Shown here: piece by piece, positions 39,185-51,973 of the stretch
How the letters are laid out: each line of letters begins with the position of its first letter
Numbering within the stretch: the first letter of the stretch is position 1
NCBI RefSeq assembly: GCF_963675165.1
Contig: NC_087380.1
Span: 6,022,071 to 6,086,070, forward strand
DNA from: Halichondria panicea
Lineage: Eukaryota > Porifera > Demospongiae > Suberitida > Halichondriidae
DNA: 64,000 nt
Reading direction: 5' to 3'
The notes under the pieces: generated by a model
Seen by the model: only the letters and a program-made list of their open reading frames with translations
Told to the model about the DNA's origin: nothing
The model's database searches: none
Translations under genes and position numbers: made by a program

Positions 39185-40040
39185 CATGGATTAGCCCCCT
39201 CCTAAGAAGGGGTCTGAGCACTCTTGTCTTGTGGTCATTTCACAATGGAATGTTCCAGACCAATGGAATGTAATCAATTCCTGACCTTACGCCCCCGCGT
39301 ATTTGTTAATTGTACAAAGCGTCAAGTGTAGGTATCTCTCTCTCTCTCTGAAGAAGGTGCTTCAATCTATTAATGTATGTGTTTTGCCTCTGGTGCTAAC
39401 TCTGTGCCCAAGGACCCCTGCTTGGCTTGCTTATGCTTCATAGCAGCGTCTATGTTAGCCAGGCCGATTTTTAGAACTAACTCTAACCAAAAGTGTACCT
39501 GAAAACCAGTAAATCATGAATTATAGACACTGTGAGCATATGTAAGACCCATAAAGGGATGGTAAAGAAACCTAAACCAATAATTGTGTGATAAAAGTAG
39601 TCTAAGACCTTAGCTGTTTAAGGTTAGTGTTTTATTACTCTAACCGATTACCCATTTGCTGTTGTTCTATTAATCACCACAAACCCACCACCTTATGTTT
39701 CTACGGAAACATGTTTGGATAAGTTGTAGTTCAGTCATTTATCTACACACGGGTATCAACACCATTTCTTAGAAATGCTCCAATCAAAAGATATTTACAT
39801 TTAAGTACAACTATACTCACACATTTGTGGTAATGTACTCTCTAAACTAAATGAACTGTATCTCTGGAAGTAAAGTGTTTGTGGAAAAATTGCTTCTACC
39901 AAAAGATAGACAATTTTTAATACATGTGTAAAAAAATTAGACCTTAGCCAAACACTTTACTTGAAATCTCTCCCTAAGCGAAAAGGCACCCAAAAACACA
40001 CTGGAGTATGAAACAGTGTGTGTACTTATGCAAACGATTT
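39185..40040. repeat. module shared with 54056-54880
   Basis: It begins GGATTAGCCCCCTCCTAAGAAGG and runs through CACTCTTGTCTTGTGG, CTCTGTGCCCAAGGACC, a CCACCACCTTATGTTTCTA block and CTCTCCCTAAGCGAAAAGGC. A nearly identical stretch follows the truncated unit 6, and its last third also occurs near 50930-51065. No coding region is recognised; an unclassified transposable element is likely. Confidence 0.7.
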
Positions 40041-40067
40041 TAAGTTATAGATAGTACATGGGCATGA

Positions 40068-40143
40068 GGTATCTATGTGTTATAGTGTCCCATATCACGA
40101 GGGCTTTGCCCGAGGGATGAGGGACACTATAACCATAGATACC
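40068..40143. repeat. 76-bp foldback
   Basis: GGTATCTATG.GTTATAGTGTCCC pairs with GGGACACTATAACCATAGATACC around a short centre (CGAGGGCTTTGCCCGAGGG). It may belong to a larger insert beginning AGTTA near 40043 and ending TAACT near 40162, because sister copies near 51105 and 54880 lack it. Confidence 0.8.
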
Positions 40144-40168
40144 GAATGCACATGTGCTAACTGATTTA

Positions 40169-40907
40169 GATCCCACTTTTCATTGGCTGCCTCAGGCAAG
40201 AAGTGTATTTATAAAAGCAGCAAGCCTTAGCAACAGCTTTATTTTTGAAAATGTCCTGTTTTGACAAGCTAGATGATTTCTGCTTCTCTGCTAAAAAACC
40301 TTTGCATTGGCCTTGCTTCAACATTGGAATGGACAACTTGTGACTCCACCTTGTGCAGGAAGCACTCTGCAACAAATGAGCCCAGCCTCCTCTTTTCTCT
40401 GCACTCAAGCCCCACCCCCAGCTCAAGCTTCTCAGTAAACTGTTCTGATATGTACGGCTAGCTAGCAAGGAACAGCTTGCAGAAATGCTACAGTGCACTA
40501 TCGTTCCCAAAAAGACACAGGAGTCTACTGTTTGAAACATGGCTGCAGGATAGAAACAGAAGTCAGGAGGACGAAGTTGACAAATGCTACAAGTTGAAGA
40601 CATGCGTTCATGCTTGTGACAATGGACCCAGAACTGTTATAATCATTGGCTCTTAGTGTTCCTCGTAGAGACAAGAAAAGATACTGGTGAACCCTACCAT
40701 CAACCCAGCAAACGCTATAGAAACTGGTGGTGAAAAAACTAAACAGCCAGCCATAGCTAATTATCATGCAGCTAGCTACAGCTTTATTATCATTTGTGTG
40801 CATTCAAAAAAATTATACTTGTACTTTATACCCTCAAGCTTATAATTCCCTGGGAAACTATGAGATTATGGCTCATAATTCCCTGCTAAACACACACAAG
40901 TGGGATC
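40169..40907. mobile_element. 739-bp insertion with GATCCCACTT ends
   Basis: Left end GATCCCACTTTTC and right end CAAGTGGGATC form a 10-bp inverted repeat flanked by TA. The sister copies at about 51106 and 54878 run straight from CGATTTTAA into TCATGC or TCCATGC without it. A 145-codon open frame on the minus strand (40603-40166) has no recognisable domain and extends past the left end. It is probably a non-autonomous DNA transposon. Confidence 0.6.
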
Positions 40908-41250
40908 TAATCCATGCATAATTATGTTAGCTCAACTATCCACTGATGTTATGCCAGAGTTCCAGACCTTAGCCGACAACGGTTGGTGTTTTTCCTCCCT
41001 AAGCTTTTGCTCACTATAACAATTTGTTGCTGTTGTAAAAGCAACCACATACCCACCACCTTAGGTTGCCATGGAAACGTTTTTGGATATGTTGAAGCAC
41101 AAGCATTCACTTACACTTTGGTATCATCAATATTTCTTAGAAATATTTTAATGTCAAGATATTCACATTTATGTACCAAGATTATATATCTATATGTATA
41201 AGGTCGTACTTTGGGAGTTCCTCCAGTTCCAACTCTAATAACACTATACG

Positions 41251-41270
41251 CTAACCCTAACCCTATTAGG
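41251..41270. repeat. short interstitial telomere-like tract, unit 5
   Basis: CTAACCCTAACCCTATTAGG, same place and length as in unit 4. Confidence 0.7.
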
Positions 41271-42910
41271 CCACTGTGATATACTAACTGCATGTGTATA
41301 GTCCCTAAATGTGCGTGTAAATGTGTGGTGCAGTGTATCCTGTGGCTACATGCATGACTGCATGTAGTCACACACTTTCATATTCCTCTGGACCAAACTG
41401 CAACTTGTTTGGGATTTATTTTCTGTATGTAGACTAGGTCATTTTTAGTTTGATAATGGTTTGTGTGTGTATATGCATATGCTTCAATGTCCTTCAATTT
41501 CAATTATTATTGACTCTTTTCCAAGAAACGGTTGTTACCAAGGATTTTCCTTATGTACCATTTGTCACGGTTCAATAGTATATCCTCCTTGTTCGAACAG
41601 CTGATAGTTGCCTGGGAAATTGTTAGGTCATACGTGATCAGAGCCCACATGTTAAATAATTGATGCTCGTCTTTCAATTGTCTTCCTTACTAACTTCCAC
41701 CAACCCTTTCTTCACTTAAGTTTTCCCGTTTCAGTATTCAATTTCCTAAATTGTTCCAATTATTATAATAACGTACTGCTTTTCAATTACGGCTTCCATG
41801 CAGTCTTATAAGCATTTCTCTTTGCTCCTTACTTCCTACAGTATCATTTTTGCATGAGATCCCTTGAGTACATTGCTTGTCAATATTTCCTGCTTTGGTC
41901 GCTAAGCTAAGCTATACAAGTGGCAAATGTGTCAGTGTCTTGTGCATTAGAATTAGATATTGCAATGCACGAGAGCAATGTATCAAATAATGCCATTGGA
42001 GTGACGTGAGGTCCGCAGGCCCTGAGGGCAATCTGCATTACATTGCTCCAGTGCTATAGTATTTGGTGGTCAGGCAACAATTCTCATTACGATCTGAGCT
42101 CAATGATAGCCAATAGACAAGTTATAAGCATTGTGTCATATCGAGTCTGGTGCAAATGGTGTTTGATAAATTACGCTTCTGTGAAGTAGCTACGTAGGTA
42201 TTATAATAAAGTGTCAATATCAGAAGCCATATACGTCCACCATTAGGAAGCAGCCAAAAAATGAGCAGAATGTTGTGGTCTATCATTAAGACGCCATAAC
42301 TTATTGTACATGCATTTACATGTTTTGCTGCATGATTATTTTTTTTACGTAAAGCCCCGTACGTATTGAGGGTGTTTATGTTTGTAGAGAACACAGCCAG
42401 GACAATTTATTTGAGTGCAATGTTGAACCTTCAATCTGTTCGATAACAATTGTATGACTGCATGAAATTAAAAACCCTAACTGCGATATTTACATTACGT
42501 ATAGTGGAAGGTATGTGGATTGCAGCACTCATCATCAACAATGTTTTCCTACTACATTCTTGTCGTTCCCCCAGCTGCACTTATGTGGATGCGTCCTCGC
42601 ATGGTCACGTGACTATTCCTTGAGGGGGGATCATGTCGTATGATATCAAGTTACGCACTGTGATGCACTGTGGGTGGAAGTTTGAGATCAGATATATCTC
42701 AATGTTTTACGTTTATTGTACACTCATTATAGTTAGTTGTGTCCATTACCACTTTTAATTAAGGCTATTTTACACCAACGTTTTTCAAGCATTTTTTAGC
42801 CAATGTTAGGATACAGTTACTTTGGTGGGGCACCAAGAGAATACATGTACAGGTTGTAGTTGAGGCACTCACTCTAATTTTTTTATTATTATTAATTGCT
42901 CAATTATATA

Positions 42911-43098
42911 CAGTAACTATATAAGTAATTATATAAGTAAGTGTAACCCCTCTATAACGGACACCTTTGAGGAACAATGTTTTGGCCTTTATACAGATTT
43001 GTTGAGAGGTTGTTTTGTACACAAACAGTTCATTTGGGACTGGGTGCCTGGCCGTTATATAGCAACTGGCCTTTAAGTATTCGGAGGTGGTTCCACTG
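42911..43098. mobile_element. pogo/Tigger-like MITE, unit 5, left end altered
   Basis: The right end ...GGTTCCACTG is intact. At the left, CAG is followed by about 28 bp of TATATAAGTAA-type repeats before ACCCCTCTATAACGG, so the terminal repeat is broken. Confidence 0.65.
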
Positions 43099-46000
43099 TA
43101 ACTCTACCATGCATGCAGCTAAAGGATGCAATTGCACGAGGACAAAGCTCTATACATACAATGTACAAACAAACTGTTATGCAATGATGGAGACGGATGG
43201 GATAGGGAGGATTGCTAACGAGAAAGTATTTATTATGGTCATGTGCATGAGGGGAAAGCGACTTTACCTTGTTCGCTATTTTATTTTTCTTGAAGGGGAA
43301 ACTATACATTTATCCTTTGATATGGACTATGGCTTAGAGAAGCGCATGATATTGAGAGGCTTCAAACTTAATATCAAGGATTCTGTTTGTACACAGCTTA
43401 ATCACCCATACAAGTACAAATGAAGGGCATGATTAAGGTGCACACACACACACCACAAGGTGCATGCTATTTTGCTGAATAAAAATACTCCCTGAAAGTA
43501 ATTAGCGTAAATTGGAAATCCCATATCCTAGCTCATAGTATCACGTACACACCTGTGTCCGGACCTCGAAATAGTAAATCAATTGCTGTTTTGGCACCTG
43601 CTTAGTAGGCATGCTTCATTGCTCATGTTACAACTTTCACCTTGATCCATCATGTGACCTATTCGACCGTGAATATATGTGTTCATTTAATTGATTGCCA
43701 CTTTTTGTACTAGGGGAAAACCCCAACTTTCATATTTTGTACATGCATGTAATGTGAATCCCCTGAGGTGCCAGGCTTGTGTGTCTAAAGGGGGATTTCC
43801 CTTGAGATGAACAGACATGTGTAGTGTTTCACAAGAGCTCAAAGTGCCCCCTAATAGGGATTCACGACTTAAAAGTATGCTCCATGGATGGTCATCTAGC
43901 TTAAAGTTCCCCCTACTAGATTAGTAATAGGGATTCACGACTCAAAGTATGATGGTCATCTAGCTGTGCACCGGAGACCATGGAATTAATGACGTGTGTT
44001 GATAATTAATACTTTCGATACACATGCTTAATTAACTCTCTGTAAAAACAAACATTAAATTAAATATAGGGATGTTATATCAAGTTGTTCAATTTTCTTG
44101 GTTGCCATTTCAAGGAAGATGAGCCATCCCCTCCAGTACCTGTACTAACTCGGATTATTAAGTTACCTACATATCCGGCTTAGTTGTCTAATTGGAGGAA
44201 TTCCCATTAATTATTTGGAAGCCATTGCTTTTAAGTTTATTCCTAGAGCGCTTCTAAGAATACATTTAATAAGTACCTTTTGTTTACATTATTATAGTGC
44301 GCGTGTTCAGTGCAAATAGAATCATTATTATGACTTGTTTTGCATGCTGTGTATGGATACTACAATATTGCCTCTTTATGGAACTCTAGGGCTGACTGTA
44401 TTATGCAACTTACCGGTGGTCTACATGGGGGAGGGGGATATGCTTACTTATCATTGTTCTACATCAAATGATTTCATACCAGGAAAGATGCAAAATTAAC
44501 GATATTCATTACTTTATTGTAGAGCAAACAAACAATTTGTGCCGTATGAAGGAAATTAATTAGTTAATGACTCACCCTACAGGGAATGTGATTGTGATTG
44601 GTTGTTTTTGCTGTTAGCGTTTCATCACAGCTTTCTGGAACAAGGAAAAGAAGTATCGACAGTTTCCTCCCTTTTGATGCAAACTTTTTGTTTACTTCTT
44701 TGTTTAATTGGTGAATGGTATAGATATAGGTATCTTTGCTATCAATACGTAATTACGTGCTTGAGTGAATCTAGTCAACATTATATGAGTCATTTGCCTA
44801 TAGTAAGTATGATTAATTCATGAAGTTCTGAATTGTCTGTATGAATTCGTTAAAAATACACATTACAACTGCTATTTTGATGTTTCATCTTTATTTTGCG
44901 TGCTCATGCATGTATGTGCGCACAACTCACATACGTTGCTTAAGATTTCATTCCCAACTCCATTGCAGTATACATAAAATTATAGTTGCATGCATGGTCA
45001 CTTTCTGTGGTCACCTCGATCAACAACGTATGGAGTGTGATGATATTATTTTGTTGACATCGAATGGCTTCTTCCTGTTTAAGCTAATTCAACTACTTAA
45101 ACACAAGTGACTTCGAATGCACTTAATTGCTATGCTGAAACAAAAATTTGCCATCTCACACTGTATATACATTTGGGAATAAAAGTTTAATGACAAGACA
45201 AAAATGTACATTTTTGCCGTATTGTGTACATTGAATACTAGCGTTAATTGTGTATAGTTACCAATGGTATTTTTGGTCAAAACCTTTGTCTTGCATGTGT
45301 ATGTGATAATAAATACATTTAGCCGTGAGTATCAATATCAGCTGCATGGCATTATCTGTGCATATGGTGCTTTCACATATTTCGCAGCTAGTAAACAACT
45401 TCTGTACCATTAAGGGTGACTGTTCTATATGTGCGGATGGCTTCTGTTATAAAGGGAAACCTTACTCTCCCCACAGACGCCTGTGGTGTACTAACTTCCT
45501 GTATTATCTGATCATGATAGTATATCGGATTACATAAACATAATTATGAAATGTGCAAACAACAATCAATGTCTTCTGTTCTAAAATCCCCCGTTTTCTA
45601 ACAGGTCATTGCTTCAATATTGCTGGGGTTCACTGCATGCTTACGTCCAGTTTGTCAATGTCGTTAATTTACGTTCACTTAATTGCTACGAAAAATACCT
45701 GTAAAATGAGGTGATACCTCGGGTCTTGTTGATTTATTGTCGTATTTAGTGGTAAACAGACCTCGTGTAGTATATAGTTGTGTTCCTATACTGTATTAAT
45801 TTAAAACACCTGTACAGTACAATCTGGTACGGAAATTATCCTTTGACCTTTGACCTTTAACCCTCAAGAGTGGAATCCTCTTCACTCGCAAGAACAAAAC
45901 ACTGAGTGCTATGTTTAGGTTAGCACGTTATCAGATCCCCCCACCCACACCTCCCAAATCATTCTGAAAATAAATTGTATCTGATTGGTCAAGCCTCGTT

Positions 46001-48550
46001 ACCCGAGGCAACCACCCGGGAGATCTATGTAAGCTATATAGCGCTCATCGATCGATAAGTTACTGCCTTTGTGATGCTCTATCTATTTCCCAATCGATAG
46101 ATGATTTACTAGTATTAATGGTGATTGAAATTGCACACTTTACAGCTGCACACAAGTCTCCTAGTCTCCTAGATGTAGGAGCATGGCAGGTACACCGATA
46201 GAAACTGTTGCAACGTTTAGCTAATTATTTGTCGTTCACGCTATGTTTTTGTTTACCTTTTGAAGCAGATAACATTTTCACTGTTTTAAGCCACAGAAAC
46301 CGTACAAATATTTCCTGTACATTCCTTTCCTGTTTTAATACCCGCTGCTGTGTGTACCAGCACCAACTAACTAGAATACTAATTAACTCGCTATGTTCAT
46401 GATTGTTATAAAGCCTTAGACAATAGTTACACTTCCCATTTTTCAATCGAATAGTGTGATTTCCTCCGATTTGTATCTAGGGTAAACTACCCTGTGACAT
46501 CGTCCCCGTCCGGAAGTACGTTGACATATGTCACGTCAGCTCCTGTCGCTATAATCATTTGAAACTGGTTCCTTTAGATTTAGTGTTGTATCATTTGAAT
46601 TGATATTTGTGCTCATACATTTATTAATCCTCTGAGACCACCTAATGATCTATTTTAGTTTTCAGTTCCATAGGATATTTAGTAGGAGCAGTGCAGCTCT
46701 GTTCAAGGGGGTTTCATACTTCTTAACACTTTCCTCCATTTTCTAAATACCCTAGTTATTACAACTAATCCATTGCATTTACTTTGAATCAATTGTATAT
46801 TTAGACGCTCATAAACGGCATGCATGGCGTAACAAATTCTTGACCTTTAAATGAAGACAACCCAGTTGACCATTACATCATGTGAAACATGTATGAGCCT
46901 CCCGGGGCCTGCTTACTGACTGGACACTCGTTGTCTAGTGTTCGGGTGTTAACTCTGGGTCAAGAAGAGTGGTTTTACATCCCCTTTGTGCTGGGTCGAG
47001 TAAGACGTACAAAACTGTGTCTTGTTGGATTGGATATATAGACAGGGCTGTAAAACAGTTATTTGTGTGCTATTGCAATTGGAACTGTGTTGTAAACAAA
47101 AGGATGCCTTCGGCGAATACTGAAGCTAGCTTACCCCATTCTACACCATGAGATGATTTGTTTACATGGTTCTTTGTGCATGCTTTTGTTTCTATTTTTA
47201 GACTCATGAATGTATACATGTTTTGAGTATCCATACATAATGTGTGTAATAATGTAATTGAATATCCGTGCATCCGGCTAGTTTAATTGAGTAATCTGAA
47301 GTTATTAATTGTTTACGTACCTGTGTGTTAACAGAATGGATCGTAAAGTGAAACTTCTTACGTTTGTGACTATTTGATCAAGAATGACATCCAGTACTAC
47401 AATGTGTACTTATGTTAGTTCTGTACACCGTAAATACAGTTCCCAAAAACAAGTTAACTTCCTAAAAAATATAAGGGAATCACTTACATGACAACTAGTG
47501 TATAGACACATTCATATTTATTTAAATTAGCCGTTTTTTGCAGGACTAAAAGTATTCTTGAGCTACTTGACAAAACTATAGAATACACCAGTCGCTATAA
47601 CCGTTAAATGGATACGGTAAGCTTTTGTCAACCAGTTGTTGACGAAGATCTTTCAAAACATTCCAGCGCTATGTACATGTGTTTGCACTATATACTATAC
47701 AAGAACGTAACAGCTCCCTATGCAAAAGAATGTGCATGCATGTAAAATTGAAAACCACATTTATGTTGTCATAATTATGCACTGCAATATAATGGTTACT
47801 TCTAGATGCATTACTCTCTATATGGTTCCCGAAGTACTTCGACAAATCTCATGTGCTCAAGATTCTTGGAGAGAGTGAGAAAACAGAACTGAGACCAAGG
47901 CCGGTGCTTGGATGTGGACTCTTTCTGTATAAAATCTGGTGTAACGCAGTATTAGCTTATATATATATCATTTGCAGCTGTTGGAGATTTTTAACAGAAA
48001 CTCTATTCACTTTGCCTGATGTACTTTGTTCAAGACAATAATTGTGTATGTGTTATTGCAGTAATTTTGCTCGTAAATGTCGTTTGTAAAGTCAACATTT
48101 TCATATATAAAGCGGTGAACTGAAGTACATGTACATGGAAATAATTAAATAAAGAATGTTCACAGAACACAACGAATAGTACAGAAAAATCTATACAACG
48201 ACACCATACATGTAGTTCATCAACATTTTCATATATAAAGCGGTGAAGTACATGTGCATGGAAATAATAAATAAGTAGTCTATTATAGACTATATAATAA
48301 ATGTTCACAGAACACAACGAATAGTACAGAAAAATCTATACAACGACAACATACATGTAGTTCATTCGGACTAATAGTTAAAGTCAATTAAGTGATTTCG
48401 ATGGCTTAGTTAATTTTAAAACCTAAATTTTTAATCTCACTAAAATAATTTACTACTATTTCATTTTTAATTTACCTGTGTGTTTAATTTGTAAAATTCG
48501 TATAATTTTCTAATATAGAATGGCAAGGGTCTTTTTTTGTTCCTCTTGTA

Positions 48551-49814
48551 CTACTGAAAGTAAGTGTAAGCGGGGGAATCGATGCCTAGATTAGTGTTAA
48601 CCCACTGGCTTGTAGTGATCATGTTCGTTGTTGGGAGGTTTAATCCTTCAGTTAAGCTAGCGGCGTTGAGGACATCTGTATAGAGGTTTCGTGCAACGTA
48701 GGGGTAATGTTTGCACCCAGGGCGTAGTATGATAGAGGGGGTTAGAACCACATGGTTACAGGGGGCGGAGGAGTTACATTCACAATGCTGCTGGGCCAAC
48801 TGTGGATGGGAACAAGCAATTATATAAAAAATAATCATGTTATTTTATTATCTTCACTTAGTACAGTAAAGAAAGCTGTATACCGTATAGTGGGTAATTT
48901 TCGTGGGGTAAAATATTCGTTATTTTCGTGGGCAAGCTGACTTCCACGAAATTTTAACGTAGGCGTGGCCTACCAGAACGTAGGAATGCAGGCAGGCAAC
49001 AAGACTAAACGAAATTTTACTCACGAAAACCACCGTTTCTTGAGTTTAACGAATTTTTTACCCCACGAAAATTACCCGCTATACGGTATAGGTAGATTAA
49101 TGCACTTTGCCAGGAGTATTTTACGATCTAATTTCTCACCACTGTTTTGTAATCGCTAAGCACAGCTGTGATGAGATCGTCAACTCCTTGCATTTGATCT
49201 CGTGGCTTGTCTTGAAGCTGATTGGCTGATTGCGAAGCCAGTCTGGCCAGATCAGCATATCCCTGGAGCGCAGCCATCAAATTCCAAATGTTGTTGCTGC
49301 TGCTATCAATGCCGTATGCTTTTGTGATCTCTGGTGTGCTGCACTGGTGCTCTAGATCAATCTGCAACAAGGAAGATGAAGGTTAATTAACTAGCTCTAC
49401 ATTAGTTTGGTTGTGGTTAATAATTAAGTTAATGTTTACTCTTTTTATACTGGAACAATAGACTAATTATTATCCACTTACGAAATTTCTGTAGCTTCTT
49501 TGCACAATTTTGCTGTAATCATTGAGCAGAAATAATCCTTCAAGCAGATAGCCAGCAGCCACTGCAAACTCGGGACCTTCGCCAGATGCACTGCAGTTGA
49601 ACCCTGAGGCTGAGAGCTGAGATTGAGCGATAGCAGGAGGTTCTTGTGTGGGTGTTGAGTTGGTGGGGCTTGTAGTGTTGTAGCTTTCAGCTATGCTTTC
49701 AGTTGTGTTTGTGATCAGCTCTCCTGCACTTTCTGTGTTTGGTAGCGGTGCTGCAATGGCTCCACATAGTGCAGACAGCACAAAAGCAAAGCATAAGATA
49801 AGGTTGGCATTCAT
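48551..49814 (-). CDS. secreted six-cysteine protein, array copy E (267 aa), MITE in intron 2
   Basis: Exons are 49814-49482, 49361-49140 and 48799-48551, with introns of 120 and 340 bp, phase 0. Signal peptide, six mature cysteines and sequons are all present. Exon 1 shares the PPAIAQ change with copy D. Exon 3 has its own changes (PCNHVV, TNLGID). Intron 2 holds the same MITE as copy D. The 5' leader is slightly shorter, with the TATA box 100 bp upstream of the start. Confidence 0.85.
48881..49088. mobile_element. 208-bp MITE in intron 2 of copy E
   Basis: Same element and same insertion point as in copy D, differing by a few substitutions, including one in the left terminal repeat (AGTGGG for AGCGGG). 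Confidence 0.9.
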
Positions 49815-49913
49815 GATAGGATTGGGGTTGCTGATTTTTCTGTTTTTTCACTTCTTCACAAGTAGTTTGCAAGATTGTAAAGTTTTCATGTTCTTCCATG
49901 ATAAAGAAACTCG

Positions 49914-49921
49914 TATTTATA
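49914..49921 (-). promoter_or_regulatory. TATA box of copy E
   Basis: TATAAATA on the minus strand, 100 bp before the start codon. Confidence 0.55.
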
Positions 49922-50002
49922 CAGATCTAGAGAAACCTTTCCTAATAGTTGTTTGCCTAACCGTTATAAAAGCGAAAACTCGGCCTGGTATCGAGGCTAA
50001 AC

Positions 50003-50071
50003 TAGTCTCGAATACCCTCCTCAACCTAAAAGCTTGCCAAGCTTTTAGGTTGAGGCGGGTATTCGAGACTA
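50003..50071. mobile_element. 69-bp palindromic micro-element with 9-bp target duplication
   Basis: TAGTCTCGAATACC...GGTATTCGAGACTA forms a long hairpin. AGGCTAAAC flanks it at 49994-50002 and 50072-50080. It landed at the end of an older CGGCCTGGTATCGAGGCTA palindrome. Unit 4 (near 38958) lacks both. Confidence 0.85.
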
Positions 50072-50335
50072 AGGCTAAACCTGGATATGATTTCTATGGG
50101 TTTCTTAATTGGATGTGTCGAAATTGTTTATGGATTTAGGTTACCGATGATAAGAACTATATAGTAGGTCATAACTGGACAGTTCAGTAGACATACAGGA
50201 GCACATGAACAAATCAGCCCAAGCTCTTCTTGCAGAGAGTCCTCTTCAATCAACCATGGCAGTTGATTCTACCAGAAGAGTCTCCAACTTTGCTGCATAG
50301 TCAAACCAAACTCACCTCCTATGCATAGGGTGTCC

Positions 50336-50389
50336 TAGTCTCATGGATCAGCCCCCCCCCCCTTCTGGTCCGGCTGATCCATGAGACTA
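50336..50389. mobile_element. 54-bp palindromic micro-element with 9-bp target duplication
   Basis: TAGTCTCATGGATCAGCC...GGCTGATCCATGAGACTA is flanked by AGGGTGTCC (50327-50335) and AGGGTGTCT (50390-50398). Unit 3 (near 28597) reads AGGGTGTCCCAG without it. Confidence 0.85.
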
Positions 50390-50429
50390 AGGGTGTCTAA
50401 ATTCTAACCCAGATTTAGCACCCCTGGTG

Positions 50430-50690
50430 TCGCATATTTAAAGGGTCGCATCTAATTGGAGGTAACTTTACAGAGTCTACTTGCCTCGATTTCAGGCCGC
50501 TTAAAAACACTGATTTCCAGTGGGCTACAATCAAGGCTAGGGAGTGGCTACATTTACCTCTATTTAGAACGCGACATTAAAAAATAATTGTCAACGCAGC
50601 TGTCGCTACTTTTAGAGGTCAGAAAATTGCTGAAGCTCCTGGGTGTCGCATATTTGGAGGGTCGCCTTAAATCGAGGTCTTACGGTACCA
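50430..50690. mobile_element. possible element with GTGTCGCATATTT repeats
   Basis: GTGTCGCATATTTAAAGGGTCGC near 50430 and GTGTCGCATATTTGGAGGGTCGC near 50643 are direct copies bracketing about 200 bp that includes TGCCTCGATTTCAGGCCGC. The matching part of unit 3 lacks this stretch. The exact ends are unclear. Confidence 0.4.
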
Positions 50691-51950
50691 AGCCTGGAAA
50701 TCTTGGACTGAACGAAACGCTAATAAGTGGGCGGGGCTCATTTGACTGATAATGACATCATTATTATTTGAGCATGCGCAGTGAGACTATAGTGAAGCTA
50801 CAACCTAGAGAGTAGAATACCACAAATTTCAAAAATATTTCTCTAAAAAATTGTTATATATAGTGGAAAATCATTTAGGTGAAAACGGGGATGATTGTAA
50901 AAAACTGTATGTAACATCAATTATCTCTGGAAGTAAAGTGTTTCTGGAAAAATTGCTTCTACCAAAAGATAGACAATTTATTAACAATATTATATGTGTA
51001 GACCTTAGCCAAACACTTTACTTGAAATCTCTCCCTAAACGAAAAGGCACCCAAAAACACACATAATAGAGTATGAAACAGCGTGTGTACTTATGCAAAC
51101 GATTTTAATTCATGCATATGTTAGCTCAACTATCCACTGATGTTATGCCAGAGTTCCAGACCTTAGCCGACAACGGTTGGTGTTTTTCCTCCCTAAGCTT
51201 TTGCTCACTATAACAATTTGTTGCTGTTGTAAAAGCAACCACATACCCACCACCTTAGGTTGCCATGGAAACATTTTTGGATATGTTGAAGCTCAAGCAT
51301 TCACCTACACTTTGGTATCATCAACATTTCTTAGAAATGTTTTAATGTCAAGATATTCACATTTATGTACCAAAATTCACAAATGTGTGGATTCTAGTGT
51401 GGATTCTACTCTCTCTAGGTTACTTGCACCATGTACGATCGTTGAGAGCTGAGCAACAATTTGCTATAATTATAGGGAAATATAATCAGAATCATGTTTG
51501 TGAATTCCCCAAAATTTGCATCCTTTAGCGGCCAGCCGCTCGACTAACGCCCCGTGTTGTCCCTGAAGTTTGGCTGGGGATCGAAGTTGGCAATTATGCT
51601 GATATGACAGGTGTCTCCGTACGTGTGTGCGTGCAGCTTTTACTTTGTGTATACATTCTTGTTTCCTACTCCACATTAGCCTCTCAATAAACAATAACGT
51701 CTGTTGTTGGGAAATCTATAGTGCATGTTCGTGTGAAATTTCTTAGTTTTAAAGTCTAATACCTCCCTAGAATCTTTTAGAGAGATAGATGCAGTCTATT
51801 TTTAACATGTTTACTATAGGCTGCATGTTCGTATGAATGAGGTGTGAAGGTCATTAATATTAATAATCTAGTCAGACGTTATCGTATACATCTACATGTA
51901 TATAGGTCGTACTTTGTGAGTTCCTCCAGTTCCAACCCTAACACTATTAT

Positions 51951-51973
51951 GCTAACCCTAACCCTAACCCTTA
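51951..51973. repeat. short interstitial telomere-like tract, unit 6
   Basis: GCTAACCCTAACCCTAACCCTTAAG sits at the same unit position as the other tracts, with a diverged right edge. Confidence 0.7.

Larger units (their letters stand above)
29041..41190. repeat. array unit 4 (carries gene copy D)
   Basis: The unit starts near the GTGTCTCCGTACG landmark and is the fullest unit. It includes about 0.6 kb near 34520-35140 (with TGACCTTTGACCTTTAACC) that unit 1 lacks. It is a close sister of unit 5 at an offset of about 11.0-11.2 kb. Behind the gene, 39190-41190 holds extra modules and nested insertions. Confidence 0.8.
41191..51590. repeat. array unit 5 (carries gene copy E)
   Basis: Close sister of unit 4 in landmark order and sequence, from the telomere-like tract through the gene. 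At 43850-43960 the CCCCCTA.TAGGGATTCACGACT block is doubled. The left end of its pogo-like MITE is disturbed. Behind the gene lie two tiny palindromes and a short module near 50850-51420. Confidence 0.8.

Noticed and set aside
40166-40603. 145-codon minus-strand frame
   Set aside because: It lies inside an insertion absent from sister copies and shows no recognisable domain; treated as part of a transposon.
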